DNA of 64,000 nt from Paragordius varius (taxonomy: Eukaryota > Nematomorpha): contig OZ176053.1 in NCBI GenBank assembly GCA_964247055.1, forward strand, positions 12,214,001 to 12,278,000, given 5' to 3'. Every line of letters starts with the position of its first letter. Within the stretch, counting starts at the first letter, position 1. Below the pieces are notes generated by a model. That model saw only the letters and a list, made by a program, of their open reading frames with translations. It made no database searches and was not told where the DNA came from. Made by a program: the position numbers and the translations under genes. Shown here in pieces: positions 12,193 through 35,649 of this stretch.

Positions 12193-13225
12193 GTGGTTAA
12201 GGATGAACAAATTACTCTCCTATCGTACGGGCAATTAAAGACGCTAATTACAGCTATAAATTTCATAGCAACAGTAATAATAAGCACTTTTTTAGGATCT
12301 TTATATTCAACGGTTCAACAAAACATGATTAATATAGTCAATTAAATATATATGACCTCATCACTTACCCGATACATAACAAAAATTTAAGATAGTTAAT
12401 TTATTATAAAATAATTTAACTCTTAAAACCTGGTGGCCTAATTTAATTTAATCTGAGCTAGATATTTATAGCAGTTTGACAGATAATATGTCTCAATCGT
12501 AAACGATAATGTACACCATGCTCTCATCTTTTTATGATATATTTTTTTTCTAATGATAAATACCGCCATGAAAACTCTTGTTTTATTACAGTCCAATTTA
12601 AAGGAAAATTTAATTTAGCCTGGGACATATCGACACCTAAAAACATATGTTTCTTCAATCGGACATTACCAATTTTATAAATATCTAAAAAGTGATTTTT
12701 ATTTTCCTTAATATTGCTATTCAAAGCGCAAACATGTGATTGAAAGAATAGAAGAATTTTAAATTTTATAAAAACCGAATATGGAAGATATTAAATGTTA
12801 AAGCGCATATGTATATAATATTGTTACATAATTTGAATGATTTTAATAACTAATTGGAAAACTCAAAAGAATTAAATAGTGATTCCCTCCCTAACTTCAG
12901 CAGATGCCGAGAAACCAAAATTAAGAAAACATTAAAAGTCCGTATTGACATAATCACTTGCAAATCTTTAATCTATGGTTTAGCTGGAAAATAAATAAGA
13001 TAAGTTAATTGTGATGTTTGGATACATTACATTGTTGTGGTTTTTACCATCCAATTTTTTCTATTTGCTAAAACATGAATATAACATTATGCATTATATC
13101 CATATCTAAATAATAATAATAATAATAGGTAGATTAATGTTTATGGAAAAGAGAAAAACCAAAATTTATGATAATTATATGGCAAAATTGGCAATAATAT
13201 ATACGCCAATATTCACTTAATGCAT

Positions 13226-13307
13226 TTCCTCTCCTCTCTTCTCTTCTCTATGACGCCTCGCGACTTTTGTCTTGATTTCTTACGTTACCTTCGCTCTCTC
13301 TCTCTGT
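13226..13307. repeat. CT-rich tract with CpG-containing core
   Basis: TCCTCTCCTCTCTTCTCTTC and CGCTCTCTCTCTCTG flank a core with several CG pairs (ATGACGCCTCGCGAC). GAGA-type tracts often mark arthropod promoters, but the nearest known start, eIF3f, is 2.6 kb away. Could be simple sequence. Confidence 0.5.
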
Positions 13308-14230
13308 GCATTCATAAAAATATAATCTTTAAAGATTCAATATGGATTTGTAGAGTGAACTAGGATTTATTTAAACCAAACGCGTCAAAGTAATTGACAA
13401 AAATATATATCTTTGGGATCTAGACTGTCAAAGTTTAGTTGCCTGTGTTAGAGTGGATAGTCAAACACGTACCTTTTTTAAAAGTAGCAAAAAGTTTATA
13501 CATGTATGTAGCCACTTGCAAAAAACTTTTGAACAGTTTCGTTTTCAATACGCATCGTAATGGCTGAGTTAACCATCAATTTAATATCCATATATTATAA
13601 TGAATACCAATATAAATAAAATATAGATATTCTATCTTTCTTTCTTTATTACTTATATGTTTTGAAAAGGTTTTATGGTTTTTTTGTGTAGAAAAAACTA
13701 AACGAGTAGAAAATAGGATGTGCATTAAAAGTGGAGAGATGAATGATGCATACATAATATTAATTGAATGAAATGAATATACTTTATTTATTTAGTTAAT
13801 TTCCCTTACCTGTTGAATATTATGTTGGCAATTTACGTTTTTTGATCAAATTTATATACACACAATAAATTTCCTTCTACAGACCAAAGATCATAGGAAT
13901 CTATAAAAGACACAAATTTTAAAGTTTTTCCTCCTAAAATAAAAGATTAAAATGCGGTACCTTAAGTGTTTCATAAAAGCAACTATTTTTTTTGAAAAAA
14001 AAGTTTAAGTTTGTTTTAAAGGAATATTACCCCGCGAAATAGACAAATATAAAATTTGGTTTAATGTGAAAATTAAAAAAATTAAATGCATGCACTTTTT
14101 ATTTTAGTATATATAATTCCTTCCGATTGACGCACCTTGCCAAAGCTTTTATTCTATTTTATAACTAAACCAATAATACGAACATCCAATAAAAACTATG
14201 TGCACGGTGAATCTAAGGATAAATACTAGT

Positions 14231-14234
<4 letters not shown>

Positions 14235-14278
<44 letters not shown>
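14235..14278. repeat. (AT)n microsatellite
   Basis: About 21 uninterrupted AT units. Similar runs lie near 36064-36097, 48756-48789, 62737-62763 and 63462-63505. Confidence 0.95.
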
Positions 14279-14282
<4 letters not shown>

Positions 14283-15224
14283 TTTAATACTTTTTATTTT
14301 TATTAACATATAGAGTTTACTAGTTATCTTCAGATTTTTTAATTAGACAATTATATAGATCGAGAAAAGCTCATGTAAGATTGCTCAAATGTTTGGAACG
14401 ATATATTTTGTAGCTTTATAATGAAAACTTCATTTTATTAGAAAGTATATTTGTTGAGCGCAAAAATTTTAATGAAAACAAGGATATAACAAGTTAGTTG
14501 ATTCATGAATTCGAATAAATCATAGATAAGAACGATTGTGGATTGATAATAATAAAAGAGTGCTAGTTATAGAGTTGGCTTAGATAACGAGTTAAAATTA
14601 AAAGTTGAATTGTTGTAAATTTTATGAAATGTATATGTTTTATGCTCTAATTTTCATACAATGTTTACTTAGTTGATGCCAGTTACAAAAGATTATTCAT
14701 AATATAAATCATGTAAAAATGTTATATCAAAGTAAATTGAATATTAACTTTATAAAATTATTTATATAGACTGAAAAGATAATTTAAGCCTACTGCTAGT
14801 CATATAGTGCCTTTTAAAGGAACCGCATTATTAATTTGATATTTTGAAATTCATACCAAAAAGCTTTATACATCTAATGTTTTAATTGGTGAAAATCTAT
14901 CAATGTGTAAACTAATAAATTGTTTTATTCTTTGTTCCATTGAAAAAAATTAGTTCCAATAGATTTTATGAGAGAATTTATTTAGTATATAATGTACAGA
15001 GTTAGGAATTGTGATAATATTGTGTTGACATATACCATGTATGAAAATGAACAATTATGTAGTACATCGAGAAAAACATCAAATATAAATTGGGTATCAA
15101 TGAATGCGAAAAATATTTAAAATCATATAAAATTGGGACAAAACATTATCAATATAGGATAATAATACTATATTTAATATTTTAAGAAAAAAATCTCATT
15201 CGTTTAGTTTGATTAATCTTTAAG

Positions 15225-17713
15225 TTAAGAATAAGTTGCCTGATTATTGCCATTTGATAGGATTGCTTTGTTAAAGCTTTGATGATGATAAAAATCTCGA
15301 TAGATGGGAATTTTTGCCCTTTTTATTTCAAAAGAAGATGCAACATTTTCACTCTTACTTTGGTCTGGTGTCCGGTTCATAATACGATCGTTTGAAGTAG
15401 GCAATATTGATTTAACAATATTGTTATTTGTACCATTTATGCCTTGATGACTGGGAGTTTCAAAGGCTTTTTGAATGATCCCTGGTTGAAAGTATCTATT
15501 GTTGTTGTTGAGGCTTAGGAGAGGAGCAGAATTCATTGATTGATTTTGGAAATGATTATTATTATTATAAACATTATGTTTTTTAACATGGCGCTCAAGA
15601 TTGGTGTATTGACCAAACGTTTTACCACATTCTTTACAGGGATATGGCCGTTCTCTGTGATGAATATTACGGATATGCCGTTGTAAATTGGATGAAATAC
15701 TGAAAGAACGATCACAATATTTACACCTATTAAAAGTATAAACACATATATATTTATATAAATGAAAGTTTTGGTATAGTACAAAATTATGAAATAATTG
15801 AAAAATAAAAAGTACCGATAAGGCTGTTCCCCAGTATGAGTCCTGATATGCCGTGTTAGATTGGCAGATCTTGGGAACATCTTACCACAATAACTGCAAT
15901 TATATTTTTCCTGGACGGACGTGCTAGTCAATTTATTAATACTATTTAGTGGGCTGGTTTCTTTTTCTTCACAAATGTTTCCACAGTTATGGAACTTGGA
16001 ATCCTTTTTATTCAAATAATTTATGGGTGATTGTTTGATACTTTTAATGTCACCACTTATGTCGCGTTCAGATTTAGTTAAACTACTCGGTGAGCCTTTT
16101 AAATTACTCAAAAAGTTTTCGGTATTATTGGCATTCAAAAATTTTTGTACTGTATAAAGATAGGGTGAAACATGGGTATTTTCAAAACTGGCATCCATTT
16201 TTTCGATTTTAGGAACCGTTAACGGTTTATGAAAATTTTGAAATAATTCAGAATGTTTAATATCAGTCTTATTTTTCATGGGATCAAAATTGTTTTGTTC
16301 GTGATCCATTTTATTTGTTGACATAACTTGCTGTTGATGGAATTTTTGATAATAGTATAGGAAATTTAACATGGATGATGTTGAATTAGGCTGAGAATCA
16401 TACTTATTATGATTGCACTCAAAATTCTCAGTTTTTTTATTTTCGATTTTAGAGGAGCGACCGTCCAAACCAAATTTGCCAATACAATTTGGCAGCGTTT
16501 TTACCGAGGGTTTTAAGGACTTAACAGAAAGATCTAATGGTAAATCTTCAATTAAGTTTTCGGGCTGGTTTTGAGGCAAGCCACTCGGAGAAGATGTATG
16601 GCCAAAGTTATTTTGATTCATTGTTGCAACTTTTAAATTTAATCCACTAGAATATTTAAGAAGCGCTGAGCTAGCTTTCTTTTTCGGAGTTCTTTTGTGA
16701 GCTAAAAAACTGATATATTTTCTTTTGAGCTTTAAAGCAGTACGCATTAAAGTATGTGATAATTTCTTAGGTTTTTTGCAAAGGGCCGTGGTTAATTTAT
16801 GATTATTAATTAGGGATTTCCTAACTACTTGTCCATTTATAAAATTGGGTAAAGGAGGGGATTTACATGTTTTAACTGAGGCCGAATTCGAACCAACATT
16901 TTGTGATGATATTTTATGGTTAAGATACGATAATAAATAGGGGTAATAATAAAATAAAGTAAGGGGTGAATACATCATTGAATTAAGAGGGCTGTTAATT
17001 TTACCGTTAAAATGTGCATGATAACCATTTTTATTTGAATTAAAGGATGTGGGACCAAAGGAGTTGCATTTTTTGTGTAGCCTTTGGCGATCGGGTGAGT
17101 TAATAACTCCATTTAGATTATTTATATTGCTAAAGTTAGTTTTATGAGTTGAATTGGGGTTTTTAATTTCAATTTTGGGCGTTTTCTCAAGAATATTAAT
17201 GGGATCAAGCATAATGGATGCACCATGATTCGTCCACATATTAAAACTTTCATTGTGCAACGGATTCTTTCGTTTTCTTCCACGTTTGGAGGCGGGTGGT
17301 TTCAAAAATTGAGTCTCCAAATTTTGACATTTATTGCCGGATAAACTAGATGATGATTCAGGGGTCGAACCGCTTTTAGTGTTAGAATCGGGTGGAGAAA
17401 TTTCATTGCAATTTGGTGACAATCTACCTTTATTGTCGCAATTACTATTATTCGTATTTGGTGGATAATTTGAGTGTTGTGGAACTACAGAGCTCATTTT
17501 AAGCATGTATTCAAGTCCGGCTTTGGTTGAAGCGAGTTTCCTAAAATCTTCCATATGCATACGTTTATGCCGACAAAGGTTAGAGAATTGCGTGTAACTT
17601 TTAAAACAAATTGGACATCTAAAAGGTTTTATACTATTATGTATATGTGCATGTTGTTTTAAGCCACTGGCTGTCGTAAAACTTTTACCGCATTCCACAC
17701 AATAATGAACCAT
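15225..17713 (-). CDS. ham: Hamlet/MECOM/PRDM16-type zinc-finger factor, 3' part
   Basis: Exon 17713-15816 and last exon 15726-15225, split by an 89-nt intron (CCTTATCG|GTACTT to AATAG), give 799 residues. Two C2H2 fingers open the frame (CVECGKSF and [21 protein letters not shown]), matching the last fingers of the N-terminal MECOM cluster. Then comes a long Asn/Ser-rich low-complexity region with a basic RGRKRK patch. A PLDLS motif near residue 390 is the classic docking site for the co-repressor CtBP. Three C-terminal fingers follow from about residue 605 ([36 protein letters not shown]). The family binds DNA in the nucleus and controls neuronal and stem-cell fate. The PR/SET domain and first fingers are absent. 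Either upstream exons lie beyond 17713, or the ATG at 17713 starts a short form; the frame stays open about 100 nt above the ATG, so an acceptor there is possible. Confidence 0.9.
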
Positions 17714-20700
17714 ATTATAAGGAATAGGAATAAAATAAAAATCTGATTCTTTGGATATTTGTTTCTTAGTGAAGATATAAAGATTTTGTGCGAAATTTGG
17801 TTACCAATACTTCAAATTATTTTGGATGGAGAAAAAAAATTATTTTTTTTGGTAGGACATTATTCTAAAATAAATTATTTAAAATATTACAATGTTTAAA
17901 ATTAATCTGTAAAAAATATTTGTAAGGACAAAAATAAGATAAATACTACACGTCTCTTCTATTACCTGTAAAATTTATTATATCATGAATGTGGTTTTGT
18001 ACATAAAATGTCTAACATAGAGTACTAATAATTATAATTATTTTATATCAATGAAATAAGTCCTTATTGTTTTAAATATTTTTTGTATTTTAATAAATTT
18101 TAAAGCGTAAATAAATCTTATATAATGCTATTAAAAAGATGAGCAGAAAATGATAGACATGTTAATAAAATTTATCATTCTATAATTTTTTATGAACAAT
18201 CAGTGCTATATATCCTAAATTTTGACAATAAATTTCTATATCTCAACTTTTTAAGCTTTTATCCATTGTTTTAAAAAAGAATTTAAATGTTGCATAATAA
18301 TATGTAAAAAATAAATTTAACCACAACTTAAACATATCAACGCGAAAGTATAAAATCAAGAAAGTATAAAAAAGAAAATATCTTATAAAGTTGATTGCAA
18401 AAAAGAACATGTAACATCACATCAAAACTCAAAATTGGAATGTGGGATTAAACCTTGGCAGAGTTGATGAAATGGGATAGTACAATAAGAAAAATGGAAA
18501 AAACTAATAAATTATTTATCTTTTTAGGCTTTGAATATTAATTAAATTAAATTGTAAAAAAAAGCATTTTCAAAACATGTAAACACACAATAAGAAGCCA
18601 TTTATTTTTTTAACAATTTTAATTTTCATTCTCCAAAACTGAAGATTTAAGTTGGTTGGTTTCGTATTGTCTATCTCCTTAAAGCATCACGTATGTAAAA
18701 GCTCTCTCTATTCCAAAAACATAATTATACTTTAAAACTTGCATTGTGAGATAAAAATTGTTTTAGAACTATCGTGTATCACCAATTTTTAATAAAGTTG
18801 TGTTCAGGAGATAGATCTAAATGTACAATTAAGAGACATCTAACAAACTATATTTTTATAAAATCTATATATCGAATATCACAAAGTAAATATTCTTTCT
18901 GTATCTGAGTTATGCCATTAGTAAAACAACTTAAAAACGCATCAAAAATAAATGGATATCGTACCATTTATAATTATGAGAATGATGGTAAGAAAACCGA
19001 AAAAACATTTTACACATATCAACAATACATAATTATCGACCTCAAATTGATGGTTAGAGTTTGAATTATTAATTTACAAATAAAAAAAAACTTGTATCAT
19101 TAAATCAACAAATTATATAAATAGATATATGTCTGTCGCTTATGTAAACGATATCTTAGTATTTAACAGTTTTCCATACTAAAGAGTTGTAAGGGATCAA
19201 ATATTTTTATGTGTTTGTTTTTATACGAAATGAGGATTTGAGTTTTCAAGAGTTCATAATTCCAAATCTAAAACATTACATAATAACTATAAGATCAATT
19301 ATATATACAGCTATTGGTAAATTTTTAATCTCTTTTCATAAAGTGTAAATTTAAGGGTTTTATATTCATTTTAATTTGGCTTTAATAAGTTTAATATGAT
19401 GTACGCATACACATCTAATTTTATATAGCATAAAAAAATAAACGATTAGAAAAAAACTTTTTGTGCAAGTTATGGAATGAATTTATCTTCACCACGTGCA
19501 TCTTTATTTTTGGTCGTGTAAATAAATTTATATTTTTTTAGGATTATAAAAATTTAATTTTTTTTACAATATAATTGTTTATATATTCTTTAGTTCCACT
19601 TCCTTCTATGAGTGTATCATGTATAGTATTTTAGTAACATTGTTTACTTTTGAAATGTTCGAAGAAACATGATAATTTTATAATTGAAATTCTCATCACT
19701 TTTGTTTGACAAGTGGCGACAAAGGGCTCTGATTTTGTTTTAATGTGTCATAATTTAGTTGGGTTAATGGACGTGATAAAAAATATTTATAAAATATAAA
19801 AAATTTTTAATTTAAAAATATAATTACGTAAGCAAATAAGGTGTTTGAATCTCATAAAGCTGTTTATCGCATAAAAATCATCTATAGATTTTAAAAGTTA
19901 CACTTTGGTGATGGACACACTTTAGCACATAACTGTAATAAAAAATTTTAATTAGAGAATCTTTCTTATATATATAAATTTTTACCTTAAAGAATCTGAT
20001 TATTTTTCTTTTTGGAATCGTAAAAAAAGTTTTTGCTAAAATAAAAAAACTAATCTTACAATCCTTATTTTGTATGTCCATACATTACAAACATCAGATA
20101 AGTGTTATATGTATAAATGTTATTGTAAAATAAACAAAAAGACCTTCAAATCAAATTTTTCTACAATCTTTTTAATATTTTATAGTATCAAAATTTTAAT
20201 CAAGCACATATATGTACAATATTCACCATTTTATCCTGTCTATCATTTTTTATGACATTTAAAGATGAGTTAAATTAATTTATCATTGCATTTTTTAGTA
20301 TACAAACAGATTTTACAATTGTATTGTTTAATTTTTTGGCATCAACCTTATTAAAAAGTTTTTTACGGTTTATTATGTAACGAGGATATTTCAGCCTTTT
20401 AAGAGAATTAAAACAATGATTTAAAAATATAACTATTAAGGATGAAAAGAGAAATCTCAGCAGACTAGAGTGCGAAAGGATAAACAAATATCATGAACTT
20501 TGAGTTTAAATCCTAAACCACAAAATAAAAAAGGATACACGTATTTTAAAGGGTATTTGTAAAAAAATAAATTTGGATTTTTATAATATCTTTATTGTAC
20601 TTTTCAAATGAATACGAAATGGCGTGGTGCAGAAATCCATTCAACACAAACAAGAAGTTTATTAATTATGTAGGATGCTAAAGGTAAGTAAATGGGGGGA

Positions 20701-20787
20701 TTATCAAATTCAAGTTTTAATTATTTTTCTTTTATAAAATTAAATATGCAAATTAACATATAAAAAACAAATTCTTATATATTATAT

Positions 20788-21588
20788 CAGGGCTTGGAAC
20801 CGGTTTAAAAAAAGTGGAACCGGAACCGCGTTGGTTCTCAGAAATTAACAATAGAACCGGGCGGTTCCTGAATTTTTGGAACCGGAACCGCGTTGGTTCC
20901 TTATAAATTTAGCGGTTCCGGAACCGGTTCTTTACATCGAGAACCGGTTCCATTTTCGGTTCCTAACTTTTGATTAAATGATTTTCTTAAAAAATATTTT
21001 ACCCCATTCGTTGTAATATATTATGACTATTTTTTAGAACAGCCGAATCCAAAATTCAGAGAGTATCGCTAATATAATATTAGGCGCTTAGTTTGAAGTT
21101 TTAAGTATGAAATATATAATGGTACAATTAAATTAATAGAATTTTTACAGTAATAATTGATGTTATACGGACAAAAAAACATAAAAATTTAAAGACAATT
21201 TTTTTTCAAAAGGCAACCTATTAATTAATATTGTAAATATATAATTGATTGTATTACAAATTTACATTCCTGTATTATACTTTGTAGATTTAAACATGAT
21301 TTATATTAAAAAAATCATCTTTTTGAAAAAATATTTGTTTTATATTTTTTGTCAGTATAATTTTCCTGTATAATAAAAATCATATGGGAACCACTAATTA
21401 AGGGGGTGGAACCGGAACCGGGTTGGTTCCTAAAAATTTATAGTTAGAAACGGGGTGGTTCCTGAAATTTTGGAACCGGAACCGGGGTGGTTCCCGGGGA
21501 AATGGAACCGAACGGCGTTGGTTTTATCCCAATGGAGCCGGTTCTTGAAATCCCACGAACCGGGTTCCGGTTCCTGTTCCAAGCCCTG
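20788..21588. mobile_element. GAACCGG-rich non-autonomous hAT-like element, 801 bp
   Basis: Ends are inverted: CAGGGCTTGGAACCGG at left, CCGGTTCCTGTTCCAAGCCCTG at right. The flanks are similar 8-mers (TATTATAT and ATTTATAT), as for hAT target duplications. Both ends are filled with repeated GGAACCG and its complement GGTTCC; the middle is A+T rich and contains a family A MITE (21147-21369). No transposase is present. Confidence 0.82.
21147..21369. repeat. MITE family A, copy 2 (nested)
   Basis: Left end ACAGTAATAATTGATGTTAT then ACGGACAAAA; right end TTTTGTCAGTATAATTTTCC then TGT. It sits inside the GAACCGG element and so inserted later. Confidence 0.68.
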
Positions 21589-24500
21589 ATTTATATACTT
21601 TCTGTATCGTTATAATATAAATCATAAAAATAGTTTATAAAGTGGTAAAAGTACAGGCTTGTATAAATCACCAAAACCAACATCTGATTTTTAGATTTTG
21701 GCACTAAAGTAAATATCAAATATGATCTAGCATCTATGAATGTTATTATAATAGCGTTATTATATTTAAAAGTATAAACTTAACCAGGACTGTTAGAAAC
21801 TTTCTAACCCTTATTAAAAAAATATTTCCGACATGAAATCCCTACCCCTGTTTATCGATTTTATGATTTAATAAAAGAGTTATTGGGTTAAATCATGGAA
21901 GCGGCTATGGTTTTTACGAAGGCGATTCACATATTTATGTTAAATTTGCTGTTATAAATATATATAATAGCCATAGTATGGGACATCGTTAAATATACGA
22001 ATATTAACCCAAGGAGAATTATTGATCACTTCAATTATCTTAGGATATGTTTTGGAAATCTGAGCTTTATATTTATAGTACTAGGATGAGCATCCGCACT
22101 AGTTTTATTAATCACCTTTTCTTTCAGCCTTAACACTTCCTTTTTTAAACTTAACACCTCTCTAGACATACAAAATTAACCCTTTTCAATCAACTTCAAC
22201 ACTAATCATATTATGTTTTCGTATTTTATAGAGAAAAGTGGAATGATAAAGATCTTTTAAAATCATAATTTTATATTGAAATTTCAAACAAATAATCGGT
22301 GATGGATTATGTAGAAAAAGTTTTTTGATATGACATATACATTTTGTACAAAAGAGTACAGTATTTAATAATTTTCACCATTTGAATACGGGTGCAATTG
22401 GGTTGTTTTTCATCCCAGACCTTATAACACAAAAAATATTATAAATATCGCCTTTAGACTATACGATTATCATAATGAAGTAAATTTTACAGTTCAAGAC
22501 TTAAGTCCAAAATTAATATATTCCAATTGAAACAAACAACCGATTTTGAAATTGTAAATTTACTGTTAAAATGTAATCAAAAGCATTATAAAGTTTATTT
22601 ATTTTGTTTTAATCATAATATAGTTTATCAGTTTTTTCAGCTATTTAAGATAGTGATAAAAAATAAGTTTGAGATAATTTCTATGTAATATTCTTTTTGA
22701 CCCATAACGGTAACCAGCCAGGCGCTGGTGACTTAATAGACATTATCATTAGTAAATAGATTATATATTTTTTTGCAATAAACAGAAAAAGATTCCGTAC
22801 ATTTTAAATGTTTGGAGAAGTATTAGACATACGGTGCGGTCTTAACCATGGGCTGATAAAAATAATCATTTGGCTAAAATTTTTGCTCTTAAATTGCAAA
22901 CAATTAATATCATTATTGAATCCATATAATTACCATAAGCTTTTCATACAATGCTTTCAAGCCATGTTATTTATATATGGTGACGTTGGCATAGGATTGG
23001 GAATTAACCACTGAGTTATTTTAAAGCGCTCGACCTAATTTTTTTATGGGGGAAATATCGAAACCTGTTTTCATTTTATATAGTATTTAAACGGCGACAA
23101 ATTGCTTCAAAGTCATGGTATTTTTAGAGGATGGTGTATTTAACGGAGAATACGGATCCACCCTGCCGCTCATTTTAAAAAGAGGGGCTTTTTGGTGCTT
23201 AAATCCTCTAGATAATGGCTAAATATTGCATTACATTATAATTTTGGTGCCTTAGTTTTTTTTTGATAAAAATGACGAGGGAAGCCCTAATAAAGAGCTT
23301 TGGACGGCCTATGTTCGGATTTATAAAAATGTTAATAAAAAGATTATTGAAATAAACATGTTTTCCAGAAGATTGTCGCACCGTTTTAACGAACTTCGCT
23401 TTTTCAAAAAATTCACACGGGGTGAAGCTTAACTAAAGGGCTAATTTAACAAGTGCCTCGACTATAGTCGTCGCATTTATAAATGAAAAAATTTTTCCGC
23501 TTAAGAATTAATTAGGCCTCCACATTATATGGATAATTGTCTCAAAGCTTACGTTCTATATTTTTATTCATTATATTTTTAAATGATAAACGCCTAATTT
23601 AATCCATAGTGATATCAATGCTTAAATATTTTTTTTGAATTATACGGATCATCCCCAACATTTTTAACTACCATTTTAAAAAATAAATTATGCAAAAAAC
23701 CAAAAACTAACGATTGTCGCGATTTTTTGCATTATTCAATTCGTTGTTTCAAAATATACCAAATTTTGGGTGTGAAAACCTGATGATCTTATAGTGTAAA
23801 ATCAAAAACAGCATCATGTTTTAGCAACCAAATGTTGGTTCTCAGTGGATCAGCACATATTAATATAAAATAATATAAAAATCAGGATTATTGTTTCAGT
23901 CATAAATATATATTTATTAGTATGTATTTGTACGTTTATCCAATTTAATGCACTTTTTCCGAATTCCACTAAAAAATGTAGTATTTAATTTAAGTTTTGA
24001 ATTAATTAATAACAAATTCTTTAGTGTTGTTTTGAAAAACGGCACGCTTGAACTTTCAAAAAAGAATGGGTGGGGGGTGAGCTTTTTTAATATGTTTATG
24101 TATTTGAAGCATTGTCAAACATATATTTATTTTATTGAAAAGGGGTTATTAACTCATACCAGTAATTTAATGTATAAAATTTAGAAAAACGAAAAATATA
24201 AGCTATTAAAAACCAAAATTATAAAAAATACACCCATGTCATTTAATAAAGACCCACCCAAATTTATAAAAAGACCTGTTAGTTCAAAGTATAAAATATG
24301 GGGCGTTTTTTTTAAAAAAATCTCTAAAATTTAATTTGGGATATGTGCACACAAAATGTAATAAAAAAATAAAATTTGCAAATTAGCACTCGAAAAATTT
24401 AAGAGGGAGAGTAGCTGTCAAACACATATTATATTATATTTTAGTAATTTAAAAGTTAAAAGCCACACCTGGCTACCTCTAAAATAAAATTAATAAAAAT

Positions 24501-26104
24501 GTTGCTTAATTGAAATAAAATAAAATACAATATTTTTTTTTTGATAAATATGCAAAATACGAGAGCCAAGTATCTAGTTAGTTAAATTGTAAATAAATAA
24601 ATTAATTAGAAAGAAATGGTTAAAAACAAAGCACATGAAAATACCCATAAATGATGATTATCATCTACATAAACACACCTGAATTATATACATATATATA
24701 TATATACCCAAAAATAAAAATGACCTTTTTGAAGAGGTTAAAAATACTTAGAAAAAAATTTGTATGTGTGCAACAATTGTCATTAAAAATTTAATATTTT
24801 TTAATTTGAACAATGTACATCTTCGTTCAAAAGCAATATTGCCAAAAAATTTAATAATTTTTTTAAAATTTAAAAATTTTTACGATATTTTTTTGGAAGG
24901 GTTTCACATGCCCATACACAGACATCACGCATAAAAAAATTTAATTTTTGATTTTATAAATTTAAAATATTATGTATATTTATATATATATAAGCGTCCC
25001 TCCCCTCTCTTAATAGTCGCGAATAGCTTTCAATTTATGTCATATTAGAAAAAAACCATTGGATTTGACAAAAAACCATAATCCTAATAATTTACACCTT
25101 TTTTTTAAATTTTTTTAAAGTAGTTAATTAATTTTCGTTAAACCTAAAATAATGCTAATGACCCTGTTTTAAAATTTTGAGATATGTTTTACAACATTGT
25201 GTACATACAATATAAATTTGAATAATATTAAACAATAAAAATATTGATTACATCGATAGCTAATTTCAATAGAAAGGTATTAAAATAAAGTTTTTCCTCG
25301 TATTTTTTGACTACTAAAATCTATTTCAAAAACCAATACCTTAGCGTAACTCAAGTGAATTAAATCAAAGTTATTGTTCATTTATTTATAAAGAGAGAGC
25401 AATTGAAAATTCCCTTATTCGAATTTAAAAATTGTGTACCCTTAAAGTTTACCTTTTTTTAAAAAAATATTGGAATCAAGATATATGGATACATTCAAAA
25501 AAATTTCATCCGAAATCAAATTATAACGTAGAATCTTACAAATTTCTTAAATCAAATTTAATTTTTTTTCAAAAATTAAATATCAGTTATACGGTGATGC
25601 ATCATCAGCTAAAACCTTAAACTTAACATTGAAATTTTATTTTATCTTATAAAACTGAAAATCGAAAAGTAATGTTGTAAATACAAACGTTTTTAATTAC
25701 AATTTTTCAATTATTAATCACGTATATAATATTCATAGGCTAAGTAAGATTAAATAAAAATAGATAAAATAAATTAAAGAAAAAACATAATTACAGTTTT
25801 TTAATAATATCGTTTTTAAATTATGATTCTAAATGCATAAGTAGAAGGGGGGGGGTCGGTTAACTAAAAATGCTTTTGGAATGAAAAAACTATGTAAAAA
25901 TATACATTTTAAGCTTAATTGAACTCATAAAAGTTATATTTAGAAAAGTTATATAATTTCTAATATGTTAAAAAAGTCGAAAAAATGTGTCATTAAATAA
26001 TAGAAAAAAGTATGGCTTTCATGATGGTGGAATGTATATATACATTGTATAAACATTTTAGTGTGGTTAATTTTTAAGTGAAATTTTTAACAATTGTTTT
26101 TATT

Positions 26105-35408
<9,304 letters not shown>

Positions 35409-35649
35409 GCTCTCAAATGATCGGCTGCTTTTATCTCAATGTCATCCTAACATTTGTTGTTTTTAGGTTTTGCGGTTATATTAAGTTAGAATATATATAT
35501 ACGTTATCTTTAAAATAATATTAGATATCAAGCTAAACTATTAGTATAATTATATAGGACATAGTCGATAAGATTTTTTACCTGTAAATGCAAAATATAT
35601 CTTCATTTTATTTTATACATGTATTTATATAGGACTTATCATTATATCC

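Larger units (their letters stand above)
10633..15224. other. Intergenic, eIF3f to hamlet-like gene
   Basis: About 4.6 kb without a recognisable gene. It should contain the eIF3f promoter (beside 10633) and the hamlet-like 3' UTR (beside 15224). It also holds a family D element (11150-11595), a family B element (11936-12192), a CT-rich tract (13226-13307) and an AT microsatellite (14235-14278). Confidence 0.55.
17714..26104. other. Long stretch without recognisable gene
   Basis: About 8.4 kb, mostly above 70 percent A+T by eye. It holds the GAACCGG-rich element at 20788-21588 with a family A MITE inside it, and many short frames without protein character. A slightly less A+T-rich patch at about 22690-23480 is unexplained. 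Upstream exons of the hamlet-like gene and its promoter may lie here, but none of the expected PR-domain or finger sequences was seen. Confidence 0.5.

Noticed and set aside
15225-15536. Separate 103-codon gene on the minus strand
   Set aside because: It is the end of the last exon of the hamlet-like gene, in frame with its C-terminal zinc fingers.
22808-24184. Possible small genes (68 and 78 codons)
   Set aside because: Composition is that of spacer DNA, and no splice partners or conserved motifs were found.
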